5,475 bases of DNA, taken from contig CAMTGL010000142.1 in the NCBI GenBank assembly GCA_947071955.1, positions 1 through 5,475 of the forward strand, given 5' to 3'. This document shows positions 1 through 5,373 of this stretch, piece after piece. The notes under the pieces are model-generated. The model ran no database searches and had not been told where the DNA came from. It saw nothing but the letters and a program-made list of their open reading frames with translations. Numbering within the stretch: the stretch's first letter is position 1; every line of letters begins with the position of its first letter. Origin of the DNA: an uncultured Plesiomonas sp. Its GTDB lineage: Bacteria; Pseudomonadota; Gammaproteobacteria; Enterobacterales; CAMTGL01. The position numbers were made by a program, and so were the translations under genes.

Positions 1-264
1 ATCGGTGTGGCGGTATCGGTATCAGGCATGATTGGTTTTATCGGTTTAATCGTACCGCATATGGTACGCATGCTGTGCGGGCCGGATTACCGTAATTTGC
101 TACCCGTGAGTGCACTCGGTGGTGCTATTTTACTGCTGGTGGCAGACTTGCTTGCTCGCCAACTGGCTGCCCCTGCGGAGATCCCTGTGGGGATCATCAC
201 TGCATTGCTGGGCGCACCGTTCTTTATCTGGCTGCTGATCCAGCAAAAAAGGAGTCTGGGATGA
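1..264 (+). CDS. hmuU: Haem ABC transporter permease, FecCD family (C-terminal 87 residues only)
   Basis: The reading frame is open from the first base, so the gene starts upstream and only its end is present. The protein would be one subunit of the inner-membrane channel that passes haem (or a siderophore) from a periplasmic binding protein into the cytoplasm, powered by the ATPase encoded next. The visible part has the FecCD C-terminal signatures: GFIGLIVPHMVR, then a G-x-DYRNLLP segment, a hydrophobic helix ending in ADLLAR, and PAEIPVGIITALLGAPFFIWLL just before the end. The PHMVR segment is in the region that contacts the ATPase in this family. The stop codon overlaps the start of the ATPase gene (ATGA), which indicates translational coupling in one operon. 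Haem rather than siderophore specificity is inferred from the HmuV-like neighbour. The symbol hugC would apply in Plesiomonas-style naming. Confidence 0.88.
   Translation: MGVAVSVSGMIGFIGLIVPHMVRMLCGPDYRNLLPVSALGGAILLLVADLLARQLAAPAEIPVGIITALLGAPFFIWLLIQQKRSLG
249..254 (+). promoter_or_regulatory. Ribosome binding site of hmuV inside the hmuU end
   Basis: AAGGAG lies 6 nt before ATG 261, within the last codons of the permease gene. It fixes the hmuV start and, with the ATGA stop/start overlap, supports coupled translation of permease and ATPase. Confidence 0.75.
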
Positions 265-1076
265 GTGTATTACAGATCAATCGGTTACGTGTACAGCGCG
301 GGCAGCGACAAATATTAACGGATCTCTCACTGACCCTCTTTGCCGGAGAGCTGACTATATTGCTCGGGCCAAACGGCTCAGGAAAGTCTACGCTGCTCAA
401 ATGCATCAGTACCGAAATCCCCTTTCAGGGCGAAATCACGCTGTTTAATCAGCCGCAGCATACTTGGAATGCCAGCGCGCTGGCCCGAAAAATGGCCATT
501 TTACCGCAAAGCTCATCGCTATCATTTGCTTTTTTGGTGCACGAAGTGGTGATGTTAGGGCGATTGCCGCACGCATCATCACACGCTGAAAATCAGCGCA
601 TTGCGTACGAATGTCTTGCGGTTGTCGGGGCTCAGCATCTAGCAAAACGCCTGTATACAGAGCTCTCTGGCGGTGAAAAACAGCGGGTACATTTTGCAAG
701 GGTACTGGCACAACTCGGTGAAAAAAAACAGAATACAAAACAGTTTAGGGAAGTAGAGCAATCCGGCCTATTACCGGCAGAACCGCAGTTATTGATGCTT
801 GATGAGCCTACCTCGGCGCTCGATCTCTGCCACCAGCACCACACACTACAAACAGCAAAAGATCGGGCCATGGCAGGTGATGCAGTGCTGGTTATTTTGC
901 ATGATTTAAACCTTGCTGCCCGCTATGCCGACCGGATCTTGCTGCTTAATAACGGCACGCTGTACGCTGACGGTATACCAAAACAGATCCTAACCCACGA
1001 CAATATTCGGCATGTGTTTGATATCGATACCACCATTATTCCCCATCCCGATATCGATTCCGTACTGGTTGCATAG
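261..1076 (+). CDS. hmuV: Haem ABC transporter ATP-binding protein HmuV
   Basis: Cytoplasmic ATPase of 271 residues that should drive haem import through the HmuU permease. All ABC motifs are present in order: Walker A GPNGSGKST (36-44), Q-loop Gln83 in LPQ, signature LSGGEKQR (135-142), Walker B LLMLDEP (177-183), D-loop SALD (185-188) and H-loop His214 in LHDLNLAARYAD. The LDEPTSALD plus HxxHTL stretch (around 180-195) and the C-terminal PHPD are typical of HmuV rather than of FecE or FepC. The start is ATG 261, 6 nt after AAGGAG (249-254), and overlaps the permease stop. Oddity: the linker between the signature helix and Walker B (about 152-176) is roughly 16 residues longer than my recollection of Yersinia HmuV, and is hydrophilic. 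It is encoded by A-rich DNA starting with eight A (721-728). The catalytic motifs are intact, so I expect a working protein. Control is presumably by Fur at the operon promoter, which is outside the window. Confidence 0.93.
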   Translation: MSVLQINRLRVQRGQRQILTDLSLTLFAGELTILLGPNGSGKSTLLKCISTEIPFQGEITLFNQPQHTWNASALARKMAILPQSSSLSFAFLVHEVVMLGRLPHASSHAENQRIAYECLAVVGAQHLAKRLYTELSGGEKQRVHFARVLAQLGEKKQNTKQFREVEQSGLLPAEPQLLMLDEPTSALDLCHQHHTLQTAKDRAMAGDAVLVILHDLNLAARYADRILLLNNGTLYADGIPKQILTHDNIRHVFDIDTTIIPHPDIDSVLVA

Positions 1077-1125
1077 ACAGGTTTACATAACACCGTTCGC
1101 ATAGTGAGAGTCGCATAGCTCTGAT

Positions 1126-1141
1126 TGAACAGCCCTGTTCA
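1126..1141. repeat. 16-bp palindrome after hmuV
   Basis: TGAACAG-CC-CTGTTCA is a perfect inverted repeat (7-bp arms, 2-nt centre) about 50 bp after the hmuV stop codon. As RNA it could form a short hairpin, but no T-run follows in the plus direction, so it is not a standard intrinsic terminator. A role in 3'-end protection or as a protein site is possible; nothing in the sequence decides it. Confidence 0.5.
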
Positions 1142-1162
1142 GCAGCGATGCCTCTGCACATG

Positions 1163-1199
1163 ATACCTTTATACCTTTGCACATAAATACACATAAAAA
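1163..1199. repeat. Two adjacent short tandem duplications
   Basis: ATACCTTT occurs twice in direct succession (1163-1178). One base later CACATAAATA is followed at once by CACATAAAAA (1180-1199, 9 of 10 identical). Slightly upstream, TCGCATAG also occurs twice, 14 bp apart (1097-1104 and 1111-1118). The pattern suggests replication slippage in non-coding spacer DNA between the convergent hmuV and mlc genes. No coding or RNA function is apparent. Confidence 0.55.
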
Positions 1200-1206
1200 T
1201 CGGCTA

Positions 1207-1243
1207 ACAGAGCATCTGTGAACACCCTTAACAGGTGCTCTGT
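1207..1243 (-). terminator. Strong hairpin between convergent hmuV and mlc, probable mlc terminator
   Basis: ACAGAGCATCTGT (1207-1219) pairs with ACAGGTGCTCTGT (1231-1243) over 13 positions with a single G-T wobble and an 11-nt loop. It starts 10 bp beyond the mlc stop codon. Read on the minus strand, the stem is followed after a few bases by a T-rich stretch containing TTTTT, which suits an imperfect intrinsic terminator for mlc. In the plus direction no T-run follows, although the stem could still stop or protect the hmuV transcript. Confidence 0.6.
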
Positions 1244-1253
1244 ACTGGTTGGA

Positions 1254-2471
1254 TTAACCTTCTAACAGTTGCGTTAGCAAAGAACCACTGTATAGCGCCT
1301 CTTTCACTAACCCCGCCCCCGCCATTGTGCCTTCGTTATAAAACTCGGTAAGTTCTAGTTCCAGATTTTCGGTATACGGGAAATAAGAGAGGCGTTTGAT
1401 TGTCGCTTCAATTTCAGGGAAAAGTACTGACTGTGCCTGACGCAGCGGTGAACCAAACAGAATTTTTTCAGGATGAAACAAATTCACTAACGTAGAGAGT
1501 AGCTGCCCGATATGGTGTGCGGCCTCGTTTAACAAGGTGAGTGCCAGAGGATCTCCCGCGACGGCAGCCTGACAGAGTGCTGTGACAGTCAGAGGAACAT
1601 GCTGTAACTGACTGGGTGTGCCCGCATCCAATTGCTGTTGCGCTTTACGCAGCAAGGCTTGTACGCTGATCTCGGTTTCTAAACAGCCGCGATGCCCACA
1701 TTCACATAGCTCGCCATCTGGGTTAACAATCAGATGCCCCGCTTCAATCAGATTACGAAACTGACCGTGGATCAGTTTTCCATCAATCATGACACCCACG
1801 CCCACACCATGGTTAATGCTCAGTAAAACCACGTTATCACAGCCCTGCGCATGTCCGAACAACGATTCGGCCATCGTCCATGCACACACATCATGCCGTA
1901 AAAAAACCCGCAAACCGGTTTTAGCCGCTAACTCAGCCGCCAACGGCATATCTTTCACATGATAATATGGCATATGGTGAACAATACCGCGCGCGGCATC
2001 AATCACGCCCGGCAGCGTAACGGCAATACCGGTTAACCGCTCAAGCTTATCTTGATGACGGGTAAAAAAGAGATCAATTTCACTGACTAAACGTTTGAGC
2101 AGGGCAACTTGCTCGCGCTCAATGACATCTAAACGCTCTTCAATCAGCGCACGACCATTGAGCTCGTGCAGTGCCAGTGTAAGATAGCCGCGCCCCAAAC
2201 GCATTGAGAGAAAATGCCAGCCTTCGGTATCGAGTACCAGCCCAACTGCAGGACGACCACGGCTACCAAACTCTTGGCATTCATTTTCGCGAATCAAGTG
2301 AACATCAAGCAGTTCACGGGTAATTTTCGTGATACTGGCCGGCGCTAAACCAGCCTGTTTTGACAACTCAATACGCGAAATAGGGCCTAACTGATCAATC
2401 AGGCGATACACGGCGCCGGCATTTATCTGCTTAATCTGATCGATATGCCCAGGATTATGCCCTACCGCCAT
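1254..2471 (-). CDS. mlc: Mlc, ROK-family glucose-responsive transcriptional repressor
   Basis: Protein of 405 residues (E. coli Mlc has 406) that aligns with E. coli Mlc along its whole length. Known role of Mlc: it represses ptsG, manXYZ, malT, ptsHI and its own gene, and is titrated to the membrane by dephosphorylated EIICB-Glc when glucose is transported. Seen here, numbered from ATG 2471: the N-terminus PGHIDQIKQ, a winged helix-turn-helix (about 25-57, including GPISRIELSKQAGLAPASITKI), the RGRP motif (71-74), Phe136 in LFFTRHQ matching the E. coli residue needed for EIIB binding, and the structural zinc site His246, Cys256, Cys258, Cys263 in a CxCGxxGC arrangement. NagC is the main alternative, but the N-terminus, RGRPAVGLV and the C-terminal GTMAGAGLVKEALYSGSLL favour Mlc clearly. 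A TTG at 2486 could extend the frame by five codons, but the ATG matches the E. coli N-terminus without a gap. It lies 107 bp downstream of the synthetase gene on the same strand. Confidence 0.95.
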   Translation of the reverse strand: MAVGHNPGHIDQIKQINAGAVYRLIDQLGPISRIELSKQAGLAPASITKITRELLDVHLIRENECQEFGSRGRPAVGLVLDTEGWHFLSMRLGRGYLTLALHELNGRALIEERLDVIEREQVALLKRLVSEIDLFFTRHQDKLERLTGIAVTLPGVIDAARGIVHHMPYYHVKDMPLAAELAAKTGLRVFLRHDVCAWTMAESLFGHAQGCDNVVLLSINHGVGVGVMIDGKLIHGQFRNLIEAGHLIVNPDGELCECGHRGCLETEISVQALLRKAQQQLDAGTPSQLQHVPLTVTALCQAAVAGDPLALTLLNEAAHHIGQLLSTLVNLFHPEKILFGSPLRQAQSVLFPEIEATIKRLSYFPYTENLELELTEFYNEGTMAGAGLVKEALYSGSLLTQLLEG

Positions 2472-2480
2472 TTTGCACCA

Positions 2481-2484
2481 CTCC
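2481..2484 (-). promoter_or_regulatory. Ribosome binding site that decides the mlc start
   Basis: On the minus strand GGAG lies 9 nt before ATG 2471. The alternative TTG start (2484-2486) overlaps this GGAG itself and has only AT-rich sequence before it, so the ATG is the likely start. The resulting N-terminus MAVGHNPGHIDQ lines up residue for residue with that of E. coli Mlc. Confidence 0.7.
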
Positions 2485-2491
2485 AAAAATG

Positions 2492-2510
2492 TATTTCACA
2501 CTGCGAAATA
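2492..2510. promoter_or_regulatory. Candidate Mlc (auto)operator
   Basis: TATTTCACACTGCGAAATA is a 19-bp palindrome in which eight of nine pairs match around a single central base. It sits 7 bp before the mlc ribosome binding site, next to the probable -10 element, where a bound repressor would cover the transcription start. Known: Mlc and NagC bind AT-rich sites with TTTC/GAAA-type half-sites, and E. coli Mlc represses its own gene. Inferred: this is an autoregulatory Mlc operator. Another regulator could use it instead. Confidence 0.6.
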
Positions 2511-2512
2511 TT

Positions 2513-2550
2513 ATTATCATCATGGTGTTAGCTTTGGGTAACAGCGTCAA
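2513..2550 (-). promoter_or_regulatory. Possible mlc promoter
   Basis: On the minus strand GATAAT (2513-2518) is a reasonable -10 box directly before the palindromic operator. A weak -35, TTACCC (2536-2541), is 17 bp further upstream. A better -35, TTGACG (2545-2550), exists, but at 17-bp spacing it would pair only with CACCAT (2522-2527), a poor -10. One of the two combinations probably serves mlc; the sequence does not settle which. Confidence 0.35.
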
Positions 2551-2578
2551 CCCCGCAATCAGTGAACCGTGACCAAAC

Positions 2579-4225
2579 CTACAACCAACGCACTTTCTCA
2601 CCCTTTTCCCAGCCGGTAACTCGCTCATTATAGCGCTGCTCTATCACATGACGGCGCAGTTTCAGAGTCGGGGTCACATCACCGCTTTCAATACTCCATG
2701 GCGTTGAGATCACCGCGATACCACTGAGCTTCTCGTGCGGCTCAAGCTGACTGTTAACACTTTCAAGATGCTCTATCAATGCATGCGTCAGCATCTCTTG
2801 CGGCAACGTCAGTGCGTTAACCGAAAGCTGAACCAGTGCAACAGGTTGCGGCAGACCACTGCCGATCACACAGAGCTGTTCTATGATCTCAAGCGTAATC
2901 AGCTTGCCTTCCAGCAATACAGGAGAAACATATTTCCCTTTTTCCGTTTTAAAAATATCTTTCAAACGCCCAGTAATTTTCACAAACCCGTCAGCATCAA
3001 TCTCGCCCAGATCACCGGTATACAGCCACCCTTCTTTCAAACTGAGTGCGGTAGAGATGTCATCAAGATAATACCCAAGCATAACCCCTTCGCTGCGCGT
3101 GAGAATTTCGCCCTCTTCTGAGAGCATGATTTCAACCCCTTTTGCCGCATGCCCAATAGAACCAATTTTATCGACCTTGAAAGGATAGTTAATCGACCCA
3201 TACGCCAGATTCTCTGTCATTCCCCACGCTTCGGTAATATTCAGCCCCAAACGCTGATACCAGTGCAACAATGCCGGCGCGACGGGTGCTGAGCCACAAC
3301 CCAGCACTCGGGCACGGTGTAATCCAAGCTTACGCTGGATAACGTATTTCACTACCGAACTGACAATAGGAATTGCCAGTAAACGCGCCAATTTTTCCTC
3401 AGGCATTTTCTCGGTAATTCGCTGACGAAACGCGCCCCACAAGCGCGGCACTGAAATAAAAATCGTCGGGGCGGTGGCTTTAATGTCATCCACAAAAGTA
3501 TCTAATGATTCAGGGAAGGTAATACTGCACCCGCCGTATAAACTTGCGCCCAGAATATAAACCCGTTCGGTAATGTGTGATAACGGTAGATAGGAGAAGC
3601 CGCGATCATTCGGGCTAAGTTGGACGGTTTTCGCCACCGATTTTGCCGCCCAGCCAAAACGTTCGTGGCTGTGCATAACCGCTTTCGGGCGGCCAGTACT
3701 GCCCGAGGTATATACCAAAGACATCAGGCTTCCGCCTTCAGGAACTGGGTTTTCTTCTAGCGGCAGAAAGTCATTAAGTAGCATTTGCCACTGATATTGA
3801 CATGTTACAGTCGGATATGGGAATGAAATCCGAATCAAATCAGCAGAGAGCGCTGCTTCAATCTGCTCTGGGTGATCAAGTTTGCCGATAAAAATGGCTT
3901 TACTTTCAGAGTGCTCGAGTACGTAGCGGATAGTTTCTGTGTTGGCTGTCGGGTAAATCGGCACACTCACAAAGCCGCCCATCATCATCGCTAAATCAGC
4001 AATAAACCACTCCGCACAATTTTTTGATAGCAGAGCAACACGATCCCCTGCGGTAAGGCCTAGCCCACGCAGGGCACTGGCCATCACTCGGGCTTGCCGC
4101 CCGACTTCCCGCCATGAGTAGCAGTGAAACTGTCGATTTACTGGCTGGCGCAGATAAGTTTCATCGGGGCGATGTGCTTCCCAGTAATAGAGCATCTCTA
4201 GTGGTTGCTGTTTTAGTATGCTCAT
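2579..4225 (-). CDS. AMP-dependent long-chain acyl-CoA synthetase (FAA1/COG1022 type)
   Basis: Adenylate-forming enzyme of 548 residues that should activate a carboxylic acid, most likely a long-chain fatty acid, to acyl-AMP and then acyl-CoA. Motifs in order: P-loop YTSGSTGRPK (172-181), LPLSHITER (213-221), WGMTE (334-338), YTGD (402-405), the hinge region GRLKDIFKTEKGKYVSP (419-435) and the C-terminal catalytic lysine Lys522 in TPTLKLRR. The KTEKGKYVSP hinge resembles the KTxxGKxVxP form of COG1022 ligases and differs from E. coli FadD. At 548 residues it is shorter than the roughly 600 usual in that group. No signal peptide is visible, so it is probably cytoplasmic or peripheral at the membrane. 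ATG 4225 follows GGGGGA at close range. No beta-oxidation gene is nearby, so the substrate and pathway (degradation or lipid recycling) remain unassigned. It resembles synthetases I associate with Vibrio and Shewanella, from memory only. Confidence 0.85.
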   Translation of the reverse strand: MSILKQQPLEMLYYWEAHRPDETYLRQPVNRQFHCYSWREVGRQARVMASALRGLGLTAGDRVALLSKNCAEWFIADLAMMMGGFVSVPIYPTANTETIRYVLEHSESKAIFIGKLDHPEQIEAALSADLIRISFPYPTVTCQYQWQMLLNDFLPLEENPVPEGGSLMSLVYTSGSTGRPKAVMHSHERFGWAAKSVAKTVQLSPNDRGFSYLPLSHITERVYILGASLYGGCSITFPESLDTFVDDIKATAPTIFISVPRLWGAFRQRITEKMPEEKLARLLAIPIVSSVVKYVIQRKLGLHRARVLGCGSAPVAPALLHWYQRLGLNITEAWGMTENLAYGSINYPFKVDKIGSIGHAAKGVEIMLSEEGEILTRSEGVMLGYYLDDISTALSLKEGWLYTGDLGEIDADGFVKITGRLKDIFKTEKGKYVSPVLLEGKLITLEIIEQLCVIGSGLPQPVALVQLSVNALTLPQEMLTHALIEHLESVNSQLEPHEKLSGIAVISTPWSIESGDVTPTLKLRRHVIEQRYNERVTGWEKGEKVRWL

Positions 4226-4233
4226 GCTTCCCC

Positions 4234-4247
4234 CAACAAGGTTGTTG
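4234..4247. repeat. 14-bp palindrome next to the synthetase ribosome binding site
   Basis: CAACAA-GG-TTGTTG has perfect 6-bp arms and a 2-nt centre, and directly precedes the GGGGGA ribosome binding site of the synthetase on the minus strand. It may be a leader hairpin or a protein site. It is the first of three palindromes of the same design in this leader. Confidence 0.45.
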
Positions 4248-4256
4248 TTATGGCCG

Positions 4257-4270
4257 CGGCAATCTTGCCG
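4257..4270. repeat. 14-bp palindrome near the probable synthetase transcription start
   Basis: CGGCAA-TC-TTGCCG has perfect 6-bp arms and a 2-nt centre. Its centre is 23 bp from the neighbouring palindrome at 4234-4247. If the promoter proposed nearby is right, this element lies at the start of the transcript, where it could be an operator or a 5' hairpin. Confidence 0.45.
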
Positions 4271-4276
4271 TGATTA

Positions 4277-4305
4277 CTTATTGTTATTTAACAATATAGT
4301 CACAA
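4277..4305 (-). promoter_or_regulatory. Probable synthetase promoter with an operator-like palindrome in the spacer
   Basis: On the minus strand TTGTGA (4300-4305) and AATAAG (4277-4282) are separated by 17 bp and each match the sigma-70 consensus at 4 of 6 positions. An 18-bp perfect inverted repeat, TATTGTTA-TT-TAACAATA (4279-4296), fills the spacer and touches the -10 box, a classic place for a repressor dimer. An alternative -10 is TATATT (4293-4298), but its best -35 (TTTACG) is only 15 bp away. The regulator is unknown; I see no FadR consensus. Confidence 0.45.
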
Positions 4306-4474
4306 TTTGCCGGCGTAAAGCAGTTTATTAAACGTACACTCTGTAGTTTTCTAGCTGGATCGTATCAAGCAGTGCAAGTGTGCAGTCTATTATGCCTTGT
4401 ATAAGGAAAGGCGCTGTGAAGAGATGCTAAATACAGGCAACGAAACGAATAGGTATCAAGATTTAATTGAACAC

Positions 4475-4501
4475 TACAGATAGATCACCTGTGTATCTGT
4501 A
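4475..4501. repeat. Dyad with 8-bp arms in the non-coding stretch
   Basis: TACAGATA (4475-4482) is the exact reverse complement of TATCTGTA (4494-4501). The 11-nt spacer holds a further small CAC-CT-GTG inverted repeat. No T-run follows in either direction, so a terminator is unlikely. It could be a protein site or part of a structured RNA. Confidence 0.45.
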
Positions 4502-4535
4502 TATAAATCAGTGGTCACACCCGATCATGGCTATC

Positions 4536-4567
4536 GGTACGAAAAGAAAAAGGTACGAAAAGGAAAA
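4536..4567. repeat. 16-bp tandem duplication
   Basis: GGTACGAAAAGAAAAA is followed directly by GGTACGAAAAGGAAAA, identical at 15 of 16 positions. It lies in spacer DNA beyond the cytochrome terminator and was probably made by replication slippage. No function is visible. Confidence 0.7.
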
Positions 4568-4604
4568 AATACAAACTCAGCATAAATATAGTCAACTAAA
4601 AACA

Positions 4605-4662
4605 AAAATCCCCTTTCATCTCCGTTGTGAATAAGACACCATAGAGTATAAAAGAGGATTTT
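4605..4662 (-). terminator. Rho-independent-type terminator of the cytochrome b561 gene
   Basis: On the minus strand AAAATCCTCTTT (4662 to 4651) pairs with AAAGGGGATTTT (4616 to 4605) over 12 positions with one wobble. The second arm runs into a T-rich tail, TTTTTGTTTTT (4608 to 4598). The 34-nt loop can fold further through CTC/GAG and GTG/CAC pairs, giving an elongated hairpin. It begins 21 bp after the cytochrome stop codon, which suits its terminator and separates this unit from the synthetase. Confidence 0.7.
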
Positions 4663-4683
4663 CAATATATAATATCGTTTTTA

Positions 4684-5226
4684 TTAGCGTAATGTAAATC
4701 GTGGCCCTAGCATACGAAGAAGAACATTATTGCGTAATACCATGTGATGTTTTACTACCGCGGCAACATGCAACAATACCATCAGTGCTAAAAAGATGCA
4801 GGCAATACGGTGTACCGTAAAAAAGAAATCATTAATCGGCACAGAGCTGATAGGGTTAGGTACTTCTATCACCCAAAAAAACAGATAGTTCTCTTTGATC
4901 ATAAGAAAACCGGAAAAAAACACCATAAACATAGCAAAATAGATTACAGAATGTGCCATTTTTGCAATATTTATCTGATTCTTAGGAATATTGTCTATTT
5001 TTAGATCAGGAGATACACGGAAAAAACTCCAAATCCATCGAATCAAAAACAATACAGTACCCACTGTCGCCAGTGATATATTCAGAGTAGAAAGAAAACT
5101 GAATACATGTGGTTTTGAATGCACTACTAAATGCATTGCATACCCAGCAAAAGTTGCATAAATAATAATAGCTGCCATTACCCAGTGAAGCACTCTACTC
5201 ATACGATCATAATATTGCACAGTCAT
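4684..5226 (-). CDS. Cytochrome b561 family membrane protein (CybB-like) with an altered haem ligand
   Basis: Integral inner-membrane b-type cytochrome of 180 residues with four predicted helices at about 13-33, 47-68, 92-110 and 140-160. E. coli CybB, the best-known member, is a dihaem protein that passes electrons from superoxide to ubiquinone. In CybB the ligands are a His in helix 1, one at the start of helix 2 and two in helix 4. Here His14 (LHW), His139 (VHR) and His153 (LLHVAAVVKHH) match, including the 14-residue spacing in helix 4, but the helix-2 position is Asn49 (TLNIS). One haem may therefore be lost or differently ligated. The C-terminal RNNVLLRMLGPR also resembles the CybB end. 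The start ATG 5226 has only a weak upstream GTGAG. The gene is about 36% GC by hand count, well below its neighbours, and appears monocistronic. The physiological donor and acceptor cannot be told from sequence. Confidence 0.85.
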   Translation of the reverse strand: MTVQYYDRMSRVLHWVMAAIIIYATFAGYAMHLVVHSKPHVFSFLSTLNISLATVGTVLFLIRWIWSFFRVSPDLKIDNIPKNQINIAKMAHSVIYFAMFMVFFSGFLMIKENYLFFWVIEVPNPISSVPINDFFFTVHRIACIFLALMVLLHVAAVVKHHMVLRNNVLLRMLGPRFTLR

Positions 5227-5304
5227 TTTATCTCACACCATTGTTCTTTATTCGTGACATTTAAACTTTAAAGACAAACTTCTGATTTAAATAATAAAAT
5301 ACAG

Positions 5305-5330
5305 ATTGTGTTTTTATCGATTAACACAAT
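5305..5330. repeat. Operator-like inverted repeat before the cytochrome gene
   Basis: ATTGTGTT (5305-5312) and AACACAAT (5323-5330) are exact reverse complements separated by 10 bp, centred about 90 bp upstream of the cytochrome start. Spacing and position fit a dimeric regulator site, but no family consensus is recognisable. Confidence 0.45.
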
Positions 5331-5346
5331 ACCGTTATATCCTTGA

Positions 5347-5373
5347 TACAACTCATAGATTGGTTAAGTTGTA
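5347..5373. repeat. Second dyad before the cytochrome gene
   Basis: TACAACT (5347-5353) and AGTTGTA (5367-5373) are exact reverse complements with 13 bp between them. In DNA this AT-rich, 7-bp arms are weaker evidence than the neighbouring dyad and may be chance. Confidence 0.3.

Larger units (their letters stand above)
4306..4604. other. Non-coding stretch between the synthetase promoter and the cytochrome terminator
   Basis: This stretch of about 300 bp has no convincing gene on either strand. It contains GCCTT (4394-4398) that could pair with AAGGC (4408-4412), an 8-bp dyad at 4475-4501 and a 16-bp tandem duplication at 4536-4567. The sequence turns clearly AT-rich from about 4540 onward. 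A small RNA cannot be excluded, but I see no promoter-plus-terminator pair that would support one. Confidence 0.4.

Noticed and set aside
1126..1141. Palindrome after hmuV as its intrinsic terminator
   Set aside because: No T-run follows the hairpin in the direction of hmuV transcription.
2472..2486. TTG start that would lengthen Mlc by five residues
   Set aside because: The TTG overlaps the GGAG ribosome binding site, and ATG 2471 gives an N-terminus and residue numbering that match E. coli Mlc.
2504..2524. Fur-like sequence (GATGATAATAATATTT on the minus strand) before mlc
   Set aside because: About 12 of 19 positions match the Fur box, which is expected by chance in AT-rich DNA, and mlc is not a typical Fur target.
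2735..3121. Open frame of 128 codons on the plus strand inside the synthetase gene
   Set aside because: It lies antisense to a clearly conserved enzyme, its product has no recognisable domain, and its composition is that of a shadow frame.
4353..4370. AGCTGGATCGTATCAAGC as a FadR site upstream of the synthetase
   Set aside because: Only the first half resembles the FadR consensus; the GAC part is missing and the position is over 120 bp from the start codon.
4424..4483. Small open frame of 19 codons starting at ATG 4424 on the plus strand
   Set aside because: The purine-rich GAAGAG directly abuts the start, leaving no proper spacing, and the peptide MLNTGNERNR... has no recognisable feature.
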